Shown here piece after piece: positions 54,590-64,000 of a DNA stretch of 64,000 nt. Under the pieces are notes generated by a model. It did no database searches. It saw only the letters and a program-made list of their open reading frames with translations, and had not been told where the DNA came from. The position numbers and the translations under genes are program-made. The stretch lies in contig LVLI01000204.1 in assembly GCA_001687465.1 (NCBI GenBank), positions 107,485-171,484 on the forward strand. Direction: 5' to 3'. Source of the stretch: Halocafeteria seosinensis (taxonomy: Eukaryota > Sar > Bigyra > Bicosoecida). Every line of letters begins with the position of its first letter. Within the stretch, counting starts at the first letter, position 1.

Positions 54590-57223
54590 ATGAACTCGTC
54601 GACGACCGCAGTCATCATCGAAAAAAGCCCGGAAGCTTCATACGCACTGCATGAAGTGCCCGAGGTTCGGCACCATCAAACTGATTCAGGCGCACATTTC
54701 AACGATGAAGCCCAACAGGGTGTTGCTCATAGCCCTTTGGTGGCCAAGATGTCGTTCCGAAGCCATGCCATTGCGGCTATGTCGAATATAAGCCGGATTC
54801 ATCAGAGACTACTGCTGCCGCGAGGTGACAAGTTCGTGCTACTCCATGAACACAATGGAATTCTGGCAAAGATAGACGCTGACAGTACTCAACAAGAGCC
54901 ATCAGCTCCGTCCAGTTCGACATCTGAAAGTCATTTGGAGGGGCAAAATCAAAAGCCCCGGATATTAGCTGCTTTGGCCGAGACCTCCGAGTTCATGGAT
55001 CCCCTCCAAAGCATCAAAAGCAGTAATCAATGCGATAAACAAACAGTACTCCGGATTTTGCAATCAGGTTTCAAGTCGTGGATCAGCGATGTATTGGAAT
55101 GCACTGAACGTCGGGACCTACACTTGCTCATCTATCACACTGGACTTTCTTCGTCCGATGTGGAGACAACAATCAATCAGACGGTGCCTCAGGGCTGCAC
55201 TTTCTCGGATGCTACAAATAGTGCAGACGAGACTGCAAATTTAGTGGGATACTTAGTCGTGGATTTTATCTCGTTGGTAGAGGACGGCTACAACGCGGAG
55301 GTGGAGAATGTTTCTGAGTACATGATGTTGCTAGCAGACGGCCGGAAGGTACTTCTCTCGCAGCGGTGGCATGTTGTTCAAGCACGAGAGGTGTCCCATT
55401 TTTCTACTACAATGTTTACGTCCCGTCATGGAATTTTGCGGTATAAACTTCAAACACCGTCATTTCCTTGTCAAGACGAATTGCTCACTGAGCCTCACTC
55501 ATCTTTTCTCAGCCTACGAAGAGTTGCGTGGCCTGCGGACGATTCGTACCCTCTCTCACCCTCTCGATTCGATGTCGTGTTTCCAGACAGAGCACAGAAA
55601 CTTCGGCGAGAGTTTGATGTTTCTAACATAGGGGAGAGACTGATAGATGCTTTTGATGCGCTAGACATACCATGTATAGGTGTACGCCGCGCGGCGTTCT
55701 TGAAAACCGACAGTACGTTTAGAGAACTTGTTGCGGAGAATGAAGAGGCGATCCCGACCGTAGATGAACATGGTAATCTTGAGAAGCTGCTTGTGTACCA
55801 TATAGGAGGACAGCTGTGTCTTCATGATGTGGAGAAACTCAGCGAAAAACGATATATTTCACTTCCTCAGCATATGGCCGACAGTCAACGGAGTGAAACG
55901 ACAACGCACATGCCTCAAGAGTTTGCGAGGAAATGTGCTTACTATGCCGCACAAGATGATCTCAAAGACGTGAGAGTCTCCGCGTTTGTACGACTCGTCT
56001 TTGCCAACGCTCTGGGTACCAGCAACAAGACTTCTGGCCGATCGTCTGTACGAACTCTCAGCGGAGAGCCTCAAGAAAACCTATTCCAGCTACAGCTTGG
56101 TCAGTGTTACCGGAGGTTCGGTTATGTATCGAGTGGCGTCTCTGTAGGACTATCAAACAAGAATGAGAACTCTCTATGCAAGCCCCCAACAGGACCTATC
56201 GAACCGAATTTCTCTATCCGGGCTCGAGGGTTTCATTCTGTTGTTGACCCACCTCTTCTCGTAGAATACGAAAGCAGGAAGGAAAACAAAGTTTCTACGA
56301 AAGGGAGTATAACAGCCGCCATAAAGCCAAATTTCGAATGTGGAATTACGCATGTGTCCGTAGTAGACTACTTCCAAGAAATTGGCGTCGTCACTGTCCC
56401 TACTACAGGACGCATGGAACTGCTCACGCGCTGGTTTCCGGTTCATCATTCGGAGGACCTGCTCTGGGGTCTACCCCAAGGGGAATCTCAGGGGATATCG
56501 ACGAGATCCTTACAGGCACTATACCAAGATGGGGATCATACCCAGTATATGAGAGAGTCCTCTGAGGAGCGACAGTCCTCCACGAGGAGAACTCGCGGAG
56601 GTAGAGTAGTGAAGCGCACTGGCACTATCGATTCTTCGTCGTTCTCCGCTGTAGACGAAGGAGATCTCTTGGAACGAAGGAATGCACTGATAGCCAACTT
56701 CCAAGCAGAGGCAGCGACCCTTTTTGACTACCTTGTTAAGTCAAAATTGTCTACGGAGGAGCAGAACGAGTTACTGACAAAAGTTGAGGATATTCATGAT
56801 CGCTACCTGTATCCGCAACTACCACCCATGAACTCCAATAATCAAGAGAATTTCCAGAATGATTTATTCCAGGGTATTGATCGGAAAACAGCAAACATGG
56901 CAGGTTGGTCCATGAGTGATTTAACAGGTAGCGCCATCATAGGGAATGATCTAGCTCCTACTGCTACACATCTGTGGTGGGCATTTGTCAAATCATGTTC
57001 CTCGTTCCAATATCATTCTCCTGGCCATAAGCAAGTCGTTGAACAACTGGAAAAAATTGGGTCAGACTATTATTCTGGATCGACGAACGGTCAACCAACT
57101 GTGTTGCGAGCTGCTGGCGGTCCGTTGGTAAAACCTTCCCCTTGGATTGGTGGTGACGGCAGCGGTAGAGATATAGCTCTCCATCTCACGAAGACTGAAA
57201 CAAAACCTGCACGCAAACGTTGA
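54590..57223 (+). CDS. Large intronless orphan protein
   Basis: This is an uninterrupted frame of 877 residues from the ATG at 54590. The composition is soluble and mixed; no signal peptide, membrane helix or known domain was recognised. Visible pieces include a Ser-rich linker near residue 100, IGERLIDAFDALDIPCIGV, a Ser/Arg-rich stretch near residue 660 (SSEERQSSTRRTRGGRVVKR), a helical LLTKVEDIHDRYLYPQLPP, and a basic tail. The length, the lack of stop codons and the sense-strand codon pattern make it a real gene. Its stop is 2 bases from the convergent kinase stop. It may be lineage-specific. Confidence 0.7.
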   Translation: MNSSTTAVIIEKSPEASYALHEVPEVRHHQTDSGAHFNDEAQQGVAHSPLVAKMSFRSHAIAAMSNISRIHQRLLLPRGDKFVLLHEHNGILAKIDADSTQQEPSAPSSSTSESHLEGQNQKPRILAALAETSEFMDPLQSIKSSNQCDKQTVLRILQSGFKSWISDVLECTERRDLHLLIYHTGLSSSDVETTINQTVPQGCTFSDATNSADETANLVGYLVVDFISLVEDGYNAEVENVSEYMMLLADGRKVLLSQRWHVVQAREVSHFSTTMFTSRHGILRYKLQTPSFPCQDELLTEPHSSFLSLRRVAWPADDSYPLSPSRFDVVFPDRAQKLRREFDVSNIGERLIDAFDALDIPCIGVRRAAFLKTDSTFRELVAENEEAIPTVDEHGNLEKLLVYHIGGQLCLHDVEKLSEKRYISLPQHMADSQRSETTTHMPQEFARKCAYYAAQDDLKDVRVSAFVRLVFANALGTSNKTSGRSSVRTLSGEPQENLFQLQLGQCYRRFGYVSSGVSVGLSNKNENSLCKPPTGPIEPNFSIRARGFHSVVDPPLLVEYESRKENKVSTKGSITAAIKPNFECGITHVSVVDYFQEIGVVTVPTTGRMELLTRWFPVHHSEDLLWGLPQGESQGISTRSLQALYQDGDHTQYMRESSEERQSSTRRTRGGRVVKRTGTIDSSSFSAVDEGDLLERRNALIANFQAEAATLFDYLVKSKLSTEEQNELLTKVEDIHDRYLYPQLPPMNSNNQENFQNDLFQGIDRKTANMAGWSMSDLTGSAIIGNDLAPTATHLWWAFVKSCSSFQYHSPGHKQVVEQLEKIGSDYYSGSTNGQPTVLRAAGGPLVKPSPWIGGDGSGRDIALHLTKTETKPARKR

Positions 57224-57225
57224 TA

Positions 57226-59037
57226 CTAGTCTTCCTCTTTTCGCTGCTTCTCTGTCAAGAGACGCTTCTGGTCGCGCCTGCAAAGCTCTTTCTCTCGAAA
57301 AACGTATATGGGCGACTCAACACAGAATTCCTTCCACTTTTCTGCATTCATGGCCATATTATCTACTCGATCGGTTTGAGGAACATTCCAAGGTTTCACA
57401 TCTATAGGTGGAATATATCCTTTCCGCGTTCTCCGATAAAAATCTACCGAGCTGATCTTCTTCCGTCGCCACAGCTCTCGCCTCATTCGTGCCCTTGCTT
57501 TTCGCTCAAAAGATTTTGGCGTCATCATAGTTTCCGGATACTCATCAAAAAACCGGGTGTCCTGGATATGGTTCACGTTGGGAATATAAGGCGGTCGTAG
57601 CCATCGCCTTCTAACACTATTCCAGTCTACCCCGAGGAACCATGGATGTGATCTTATGGCTTTTCCAGTCTTCAGGCGATCACCAATTGCAGGTTTCAAT
57701 AGAGAGCGAACAAGATTTTTCGCGTTGCGAGTCAATACAAATTGCGGCATAGGGACCTTCTGCGTTGTCCTGATCCGTGTATAGATGTCGTAGGCGGTCT
57801 GCTTATCACCACCGAAGGGTAAATTCCCTGTGAGCAGCTCGTACAGAAGACACCCTAGTGCCCACCAATCGACGATTTCAGTGTATCCCCTAATAACAGA
57901 GTCTTTATGGAGCATCTGCAAGCGAATCAGAATGAGTTACTATCTTGACCACCGAAGAGAACGTGCATGAACATACCTCTGGTGCCAGGTATGAACGAGT
58001 TCCAATGCTAGTATACGCCCGGCCATCGTTCGTTTTCTTTGTTGCGGTGCCGAAGTCCACGAGAGCGACGTGGCCCTGCAAATCACAAGGACTTCTGTTC
58101 CTCTTAGTGGGCAAGGAATCTTATAGTTACTAACCTCGGCATCTATCATTACATTTTCTAGCTTCAAATCACGGTATATATAACCTTTCTTATGAATTGC
58201 TTCGATGCAGACGACAAGCTCCGCTATGTAGAACTTCGCTTCGTCTTCATCTAGCACATTCTTGGGACGATGGTTGAGCAACCTAAAGAGTTCACCTGAT
58301 TAACAATTCAAACATTGACTCGTCAGAAAGAATGCACAAGCAATAAGAGGTTGATTGTGCCGCATACCTCCTATACAGAATTCTAATGCCAGTCCAGCAA
58401 CATCCTTTGTCTGAATCGCTCCTTTGAACCTTACGACGAAGGGACATTGTTGTAAGTCCATCAGTGCTTTCTGAAAAGCAATGATACAAGATTTCACCTA
58501 ATGTCAATAGCAACTGCGGTAAAATTAGAACATACTCTCTCATTCATGAACATGGCCGCTGAAGAGATGTGTTTATACACGTGTTTAACCGAGTATGTAT
58601 CTTCCGGATGGTAACGACGTTGCATGAGGTAGACGAAAGCGTATCCTCCAATACCAATGAGTTTCTTTTTCTCCAAAGTTTCATATCGGATAACTTCTGC
58701 AGAGTCCCTTATTTAATAGCATTAAAAATCAAATTCTGTTTGTATTTAAGGCTTTTCACTTACGACTTGCTCCTTGGTCCTGCCATACACTTCCAGAGGG
58801 GTTGTGTGGGTCGATTCCACCTTCCGCATTCTTGGCTCGGCTAGAAGAGAGCGATTGCAAACGGGTTGGAGAGTATGAAGCAAGGTCTTTGCTATGTTCA
58901 GTTAGGAAAATACTCTCTCCGTATTCATTTTCTGTAGTCTCATCCAACACGGCTGTCGGGAGCTCTTGAGCAGCAATCTCCTCAGGGCTGTAGAAGTCGA
59001 GTTGGTAGCTCGTTTGCTTTGCCACTGTTGAGCCCAT
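57226..59037 (-). CDS. AGC-family protein kinase, PKA catalytic-subunit-like
   Basis: This is a multi-exon Ser/Thr kinase starting MGSTVAKQ, with an N-terminal extension of about 100 polar residues. Kinase motifs across the exons are the glycine loop [10 protein letters not shown], the lysine in YSVKHVYK, the AGC catalytic loop [35 protein letters not shown] (with the activation-loop Thr region) and [20 protein letters not shown]. The C-terminal tail has [10 protein letters not shown], comparable to the NFDDY motif of PKA, but no FxxF end; instead there is a basic extension rich in Lys/Arg. It is probably a cAMP-type or related AGC kinase; regulation is unknown. A third residue-level oddity is GTATKK where many PKAs have GFAKRV. 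Confidence 0.85.
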
Positions 59038-59806
59038 TTTTCACTCCTGGAAATTGATGAACGTCAAACGTCTAAACAAGCCTTTTTTTTTGTAAACGCT
59101 GCAATACGGGCTACAAAATGTAATGTTATCGGCAAAGTCCGTCGGTTAACGCTTTCGTAAAACTCTACGGGGTTCAACAGACAATACACGAGTTTTTACA
59201 ACGAGCACTTCAATACAATATTAGACCAGTAGGCACTCCCGATTTCGTCTGCCATAGAATGCAAAATAACAAAACCTTAAACCTGGACAGGTTTTGGCGA
59301 GGTTCTGAGGCAACAACATACGAGTCCCACTTCAACAAACCTTGGCAGGTGTTACATCTGAGGTGTACCAAGTTATAACTGAGGTCTAGGATAGCACCAA
59401 CCTGTTTCAGTTCAATATGTGGTCGTATCGGCGCATGCGTGCTATTGACAGGCGCATTCGTTTCCTCTTGTCTTTACAAAAACGCGCAAGTAAAGGGGTG
59501 GATATATCTACCGTACAAGATGTGATCGTTGATTTTGAGGATAGCACTGATTCCTATTGATGTGCGCCTATGGCAGAAAATGCGCTCTGTTTTACTCGAC
59601 AGTTATCACTGTTTTAGTTCACCGTTCGGATGCTCACTAATGATTGGGCCGACTAAGCCGAGAATATGACTGCCGTACAGCCTACGTCATAAACAAGCGA
59701 TGCTTAAGACGTTTGCGGGCCTCAGCCGGGACCGGAAAGACTGCTTAATCAGTATCTGCAAGAGTTACTGCCCTCTGGATCGATCTTAGGAAGACGGATA
59801 ACGTTT
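59038..59806. other. Spacer without recognised gene
   Basis: About 770 bases lie between the kinase start and the convergent end of the ribosomal protein gene. Short overlapping ACATCTGAGGTGTACC and TAACTGAGGTCTAGG look like imperfect repeats near 59352-59392. No RNA gene or exon was recognised. Confidence 0.35.
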
Positions 59807-60757
59807 CTATCGTTCGCCCATAGCATCCAAATGTTGCTCCTGCTCTCGTGCCCATAGTTCGCTTTGTCGCAAGGGATGCTGTAACTCGGGATCCTCATAT
59901 TTGTGCGACAGGCCTCTGTTTTCCAAGAGTTTCTCGCGCCTTTGTCTCCTTAGCTTTTGCAGGTTTTCGTATTCCACTTCTAATCCCGGAAATGTTTTTT
60001 CTGTCGCATCCTTGGGATCTGTATCTAAGTAACTAGTTTCTGCACCCAGCGTAGCCAAGGACAAATGCAAACATCAATGAGTTAAGCTTTCCTCTTTCTA
60101 AATGGGAATTGCTGTGAACCCCTACCTGTAGGTCGAGGACGGCTCCTCTCTTTTATCATATCAGGGTATTGTATCACTGACCCAGATCGCTTCGCTACTC
60201 TAACTTTTCGTCCATCATCTTGGAAGCGTATCGCGACCCTCGTTGGTCTCCTGTCGGAAAGAGACATATCAAGGTAAACATTGGGCGAAATACTGGCAAG
60301 CTCATCCAATACTCACTTTGTAACAGGGTCAACAAGATTCACGTTCGAGTAATGAATGGGTGCTTCTGCTTTGTACATTCCCCCGGGCTGAGTTTCCGAA
60401 GGTGCCGCTATGCGATAATTCTGAATCGCCAAAGCATAACAGTGTGAATTTAGTCCAATACAAAATCGCGGGGAGATTCATTCTGGAAGAGGCAAAACAT
60501 ACCATAAAAGCACCCTCAATGAACAATCGATGGCGTTTTCGGTCCACTTTGGTCACTTTTCCCTGCTTCCCTCGGTCCTTTCCTTGCAATATTTCCACCG
60601 TATCTCCTCGCACAATGTGCCAATGTTTGATGGGGTACTTGGTCTGCTTTATTCGACGACGTCTATTACGTAAAATACGCTTATAATTGAGAGCCATGCT
60701 CTGGGCCCAATTCCGAAGAGGGGCAAACCCTGCTCCAGCTCCTCCTGCGCCTGACAT
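59807..60757 (-). CDS. MRPL24: Mitochondrial large-subunit ribosomal protein uL24m (MRPL24)
   Basis: This is a bacterial-type L24 of the mitochondrial ribosome. Four exons are read; the ATG at 60757 begins MSGAGGAGAGFAPL. The KOW motif is in exon 1: HWHIVRGDTVEILQGKDRGK then QGKVTKVDRKRHRLFIEG. Exon 2 gives MYKAEAPIHYSNVNLVDPVT, the mitochondrial-type SEAPLH..V.LVDP element, and exon 3 gives RPTRVAIRFQDDGRKVRVAK then RSGSVI, also typical of MRPL24. The last exon is a basic and acidic helical tail (KLRRQRREKLLENRG). Donors and acceptors are standard. Its stop is followed by the spacer before the kinase. Confidence 0.9.
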
Positions 60758-61108
60758 CTTGCCCGTCTTTTCGCCCACCCAGTTCAATAAGGTCTATGAT
60801 ACCAAGTGGAACGTCAAAAACAAGCATCATACATCATTAAGGCTACCGTAATTGGACCCAATACAGCTGCCTGGGGAACATCCCCTTAAACGAACAATCT
60901 TTTCGGCGACCTAATCATGAACCGTCATCCAATCGTGCCTGTTCGGTGGGTAGAGTAGACCTACGCGGAAGACACCAGGAAGTTTTGAAAGACTTGCGCG
61001 AGTAATATTGAACTATCTACAAAGTTTAACACGATTAGGGCCTTAGCAGCTAAGCATTTCGAACAGTTTGTGTCCAAGCAGCTAAATAGGCCAACTCGGT
61101 CTGACCAA

Positions 61109-62323
61109 TTACCGAATGAGCCGGGCCTTACCTCTTCCGGGTCTTTTCGGTTTCTTCGCAATCTTTGGCTCTTCCGTAGGCTCACCCTGTGGAGTCGAAC
61201 TGCCACCATCCTGCGTAGGTCCGTTCTCCACTTTGCTGGGAAACAGATCTGCTAGTTCATCTTCGTCAAAAGCCTGGATATGCTTGGTGACCGTAAGATC
61301 TTTGTGCTTGAGTTTTTCCGTCAATGAAGCTTTACCAGTGGAAAGTATCATCTTAGACCTTGCATGGAGCGTATCGGGGCAGTATTGAATCAGATCTGCA
61401 GACAAAAGATAAAAGTGCTGGTGGCGTGTGTCCGCCGAGGAAACATTCGCACAAGAGTTCCTTACATAACGCATCTGTACCCTCTGTATCATCCGGAGAC
61501 CTAATAAGCATGTAATATCCTTTGTCCTTATCGATGATTGACTCTTTAACGATTCGATTTATAGCGTCCTTCGCACTTTCGGCTCCTACCGAAACGAGAA
61601 AGAATTTCTGTTTATCATTTTCGACAGCGATTACGGCATGGTTGCTTTTCTTTTCCTTGATGGATACAAGGGATTCCGCGAGAGAAGCTTCCATTCCATA
61701 CTCCACTACGTTCATGGCCGAAGACGACGAATTCCGAGACATCCCAGAGTTCATTCTCTGATAACAAGAAGACACTACCAAATAAACTAGGTTACACTAC
61801 CATGCTGCGGAAAATGTTGACTTACTTCCTCTTGTTTGATCCTTTCACGTTGAGTGAGCAATGATGTTGGCGTTGCTGTGCTATTGGATTCCTTCCATTC
61901 TGTGAATGCTTCATAAGTCATCTCGTCCGCTTCAGTAGCCTGATAGTCCTTCGAGAACCAAGAGTTACCCAGCTCTTTCTTGAGACCCTCTTTGGCTGTG
62001 GGATACAGCATCTTCAGTTTAGGCTTAGTTGAATCAGTCGGGACAAAAGTGATGAAAGTCCAAAACTCGGAATCTGAATCCCGTAGCACAAAAAAGCAAG
62101 GACCGTAAATGCCGTTCTGTGTACTCGCCTCCAACATATCTTGGAACTCTTGCTTCCCATCCTCCTTTGGCGTACCCGTTTCGCCTAGCTCTATCGTCTC
62201 ATTGGGCCCATTGATAATGAACTGTATCCATCTGTGGCGGTGTTCTCTTGTGCTGCATGCCTCTCGGAACGTCGTTCGGACAGCTTCTTGGATGTCCAAG
62301 GTCGGTCCATGTCCTCCAGACAT
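61109..62323 (-). CDS. TWF1: Twinfilin (two ADF-homology domains)
   Basis: Twinfilin caps and severs actin filaments and sequesters actin monomers with two ADF-homology domains. Three exons are read: 62323 to about 61826, about 61761-61464, and about 61400-61109. The first domain covers GHGPTLDIQEAVRTTFREAC to the YPTAKEGLKKELGNSWFSKD region. The second ends with YCPDTLHARSKMILSTGKAS, equivalent to the twinfilin F/YxPD..PV...M.Y...K long helix. The C-terminus KRPGRGKARLIR matches the basic twinfilin tail (KGP...RRLIR) that binds capping protein. Two ADF-H domains plus this tail separate it from cofilin. The exon 2-3 join restores DALYLIQYCPD. Confidence 0.85.
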
Positions 62324-62583
62324 GATAATCCTCTATCACTCTAAGCCCTTGCGTGATGGTAGATAGAAACTAAGTAACACAGAGACGAGTCTATCAAAGG
62401 TACAAACCACGCGAAATCGACAATCGCGACACAGCGAGGAAGGCTTCCGCTCTGGCTCTCAACGTTGAAGTTACGACGCCAGTGCACAATGACCACGACC
62501 ATGAAGACTCAAAGTTTTGGTTTGCAATACATGTAGCAAGCGTTTAGGAGCATGGACTCACTGGTTCGCGTGAGGAGCTTTAG
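62324..62583. promoter_or_regulatory. Divergent promoter region (twinfilin / tRNA deaminase)
   Basis: This 260-base spacer between two divergent start codons must hold both promoters. No TATA box or other clear element was recognised. Confidence 0.35.
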
Positions 62584-63443
62584 ATGCTGCAATTTGGACG
62601 AGCGATTGGGAAGCGGCTGCAACTCCAATTCCAAGGTGGAATCGTAAGGGCACTATGGTTGTACCCATGGCGATTCCAAGGGGCAAAGTACTCAATAGAT
62701 TCGGATAGCTCCAGTGATGAGGAGGAAAGCGTCCGTCAGGAAGCGCGAGGCTCGGCAAAATATCTAGGTCGAGTGTATCCGCGGGGACCAGCGAATGATG
62801 CGTACGACAATGAGATTATGAGCCTAGCGTTGGAATTAGCAAGAGAGTGTTTTGAAAAAGACGAAGTTCCTATAGGAGCCATTATACTGAATCATAAGGG
62901 AAAAGTACGTTTCAACATGCTGCATCGTGATGTGAAGACTCAAAGCATGTTGCCCGATAAAGCAGGTCATTGGTGCTGCGAGGAACCACCAACAAGGAGC
63001 TCATGATACCCTTGCACATGCTGAAATGAATGCACTGAACGTAAGTATGCTTACGTGATAGTTTCCACGAGGTGAATTTTGATTTGAAGGTGTGCAGGTT
63101 GCTCGTCGATACACGAATGCTTCCCGGCTAGATGGGTGTCGCTTGTATTGCACTGTAGAACCATGCATAATGTGTTTTGGTGCTTGCCTACTGCATCATA
63201 TCGACGAAGTTATATATGGAGCATCTAGTCCAGTGTTTGGTGCATGTGGCAGCAGTGTGGATGTGCAGAGGACTGAATCATCCCTCAATCACAGGTAGGT
63301 AGCTGCTGAAACAATTGAGCGTGTCAAGACTACCTGCATGAGAGTTATCTTAACGCAGAATTACTGTACGCGGGGGTGTTATGGAGGAAGAGTGCTCTTC
63401 CCTCATGAAAGAATTCTTTAAAAAAAAGCGACAAAAGTGCTGA
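62584..63443 (+). CDS. ADAT2: tRNA adenosine deaminase, TadA/ADAT2 type
   Basis: This zinc deaminase converts A34 to inosine in tRNA anticodons. Exons are 62584-62904, 62966-63040, 63098-63294 and 63359-63443, 225 residues. Motifs are AHAEMNAL (zinc His and catalytic Glu), EPCIMCFGACL (two zinc Cys) and the C-terminal GGVMEEECSSLMKEFFKKKR that closes the TadA/ADAT2 fold. EVPIGAIIL and VIGAARNHQ flank the first intron. The N-terminal 80 residues are basic then acidic, longer than in TadA; a transit peptide is possible, in which case it could be an organellar TadA. Cytosolic ADAT2 works with ADAT3, which is not in this window. Confidence 0.88.
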
Positions 63444-64000
63444 TGACTGAATCACAGCTGGTGAGAGTCTGGGTTGTTTCCAAGAGCTTCTAATTACAGC
63501 AATGTAATTCGGTGGTTTGTGCCTAGGTCACTGTTGCCGAGGTTTTTTCCCTACTGGGTGATTTGTCGGTGAATGAATAGTCTCGTAATCTGCAGTTGTC
63601 AACGTGCAACCCGGTTCACCCGGACCTCTTGAAGAGTTCTTTGTGTACCCAGTCGTGGCGCTGCGAAACATCTTACTTCGACTGAACGCCTGAGTTGGAC
63701 ACAAGGGTCGCGGACTTCGTCGACAGAGGACATTACTTAGGTTCAAATCGTACACTGTTTTACCATGGTAGATGAGCGTGTAAGGGGTTTTCGAGGTCAG
63801 TTGTACAATTGTACAAGTGCCCTGGCATATGTCTGGACCGATTTTCCGCAAGGTTTCGCGCCAATTTTCTCAAAGATTTTAGCGTATCTTCACAAAAGCA
63901 TCATCATCTGGAGGGCCGTATCTTTGACATGCGTACCGTATTTTTTGCACTAAAAACAGCGCCAGAATCAGCGTTTTCGGGCGATTCCAGTGGCGAGGTC
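63444..64000. other. Window edge without recognised gene
   Basis: A palindromic TTGTACAATTGTACAA motif lies at about 63800. The minus-strand open frame at 63851-63528 has no recognised feature. A neighbouring gene outside the window may start nearby. Confidence 0.3.

Noticed and set aside
60758-60787. Ten extra residues at the start of uL24m
   Set aside because: That extension would start with TTG; the ATG at 60757 is the first proper start.
1-64000. CRISPR arrays, prophage, insertion sequences, bacterial operons
   Set aside because: Spliced genes, eukaryote-specific products and absence of regularly spaced repeats rule these out here.

Overview
The window is nuclear DNA from a compact, intron-rich microbial eukaryote. 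Genes alternate strands with no operons. Most are split by short introns of about 60-80 bases with strong GTAAGT/GTACGT donors and (C)TGCAG acceptors. The products are eukaryotic: an APC/C subunit, a proteasome ubiquitin receptor, a TRAPP subunit, a Qc-SNARE, twinfilin, a NEDD1-like WD40 protein, mitochondrial ribosomal protein L24 and a mitochondrial IF2. B12-dependent methylmalonyl-CoA mutase, twinfilin and an archaemetzincin argue against a land plant and against most fungi. The exact lineage cannot be fixed from this sequence, and nothing here proves a plastid.

Layout. 1-7.0 kb: two tandem paralogues of a large membrane protein with a Cache-like sensor, HAMP-like linker, TPR-like helices and a cytosolic von Willebrand A (vWA) domain; the first is cut by the window edge. 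7.1-12.3 kb: FAM136A, an ALKBH7-type dioxygenase and APC2. 12.4-13.5 kb: a degenerate DDX20/Gemin3-like helicase. 14-23 kb: two ankyrin-repeat genes, a protein kinase with a signal peptide, and gene-poor spacers. 23.5-29.1 kb: mitochondrial IF2, then a SLC13/DASS-type anion transporter with a decayed partial copy beside it. 29.5-40.2 kb: RPN13, a small unknown protein, a long coiled-coil protein, a multi-pass membrane protein, a Qc-SNARE, TRAPPC5 and another membrane protein. 40.3-49.8 kb: NEDD1-like, a small PDI, two Nudix paralogues flanking an inverted archaemetzincin, and methylmalonyl-CoA mutase. 50.5-57.2 kb: a decayed three-module repeat gene, two convergent overlapping 2-oxoglutarate (2OG) oxygenase-like paralogues, and an intronless orphan of 877 residues. 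57.2-63.4 kb: a PKA-like kinase, mitochondrial uL24, twinfilin and a TadA/ADAT2-type tRNA adenosine deaminase.

Two themes recur. First, local duplication: vWA receptor pair, Nudix pair, oxygenase pair, transporter fragment, ankyrin exon fragment, internal modules at 50.5-51.1 kb. Second, extreme packing of convergent gene ends, with stop codons 2-35 bases apart or overlapping. Several genes serve the mitochondrion (FAM136A, ALKBH7, IF2, uL24m, methylmalonyl-CoA mutase); others serve the cell cycle and cytoskeleton (APC2, NEDD1-like, twinfilin) or membrane traffic (SNARE, TRAPPC5). The strongest candidate for an undescribed system is the Cache-HAMP-TPR-vWA receptor pair.
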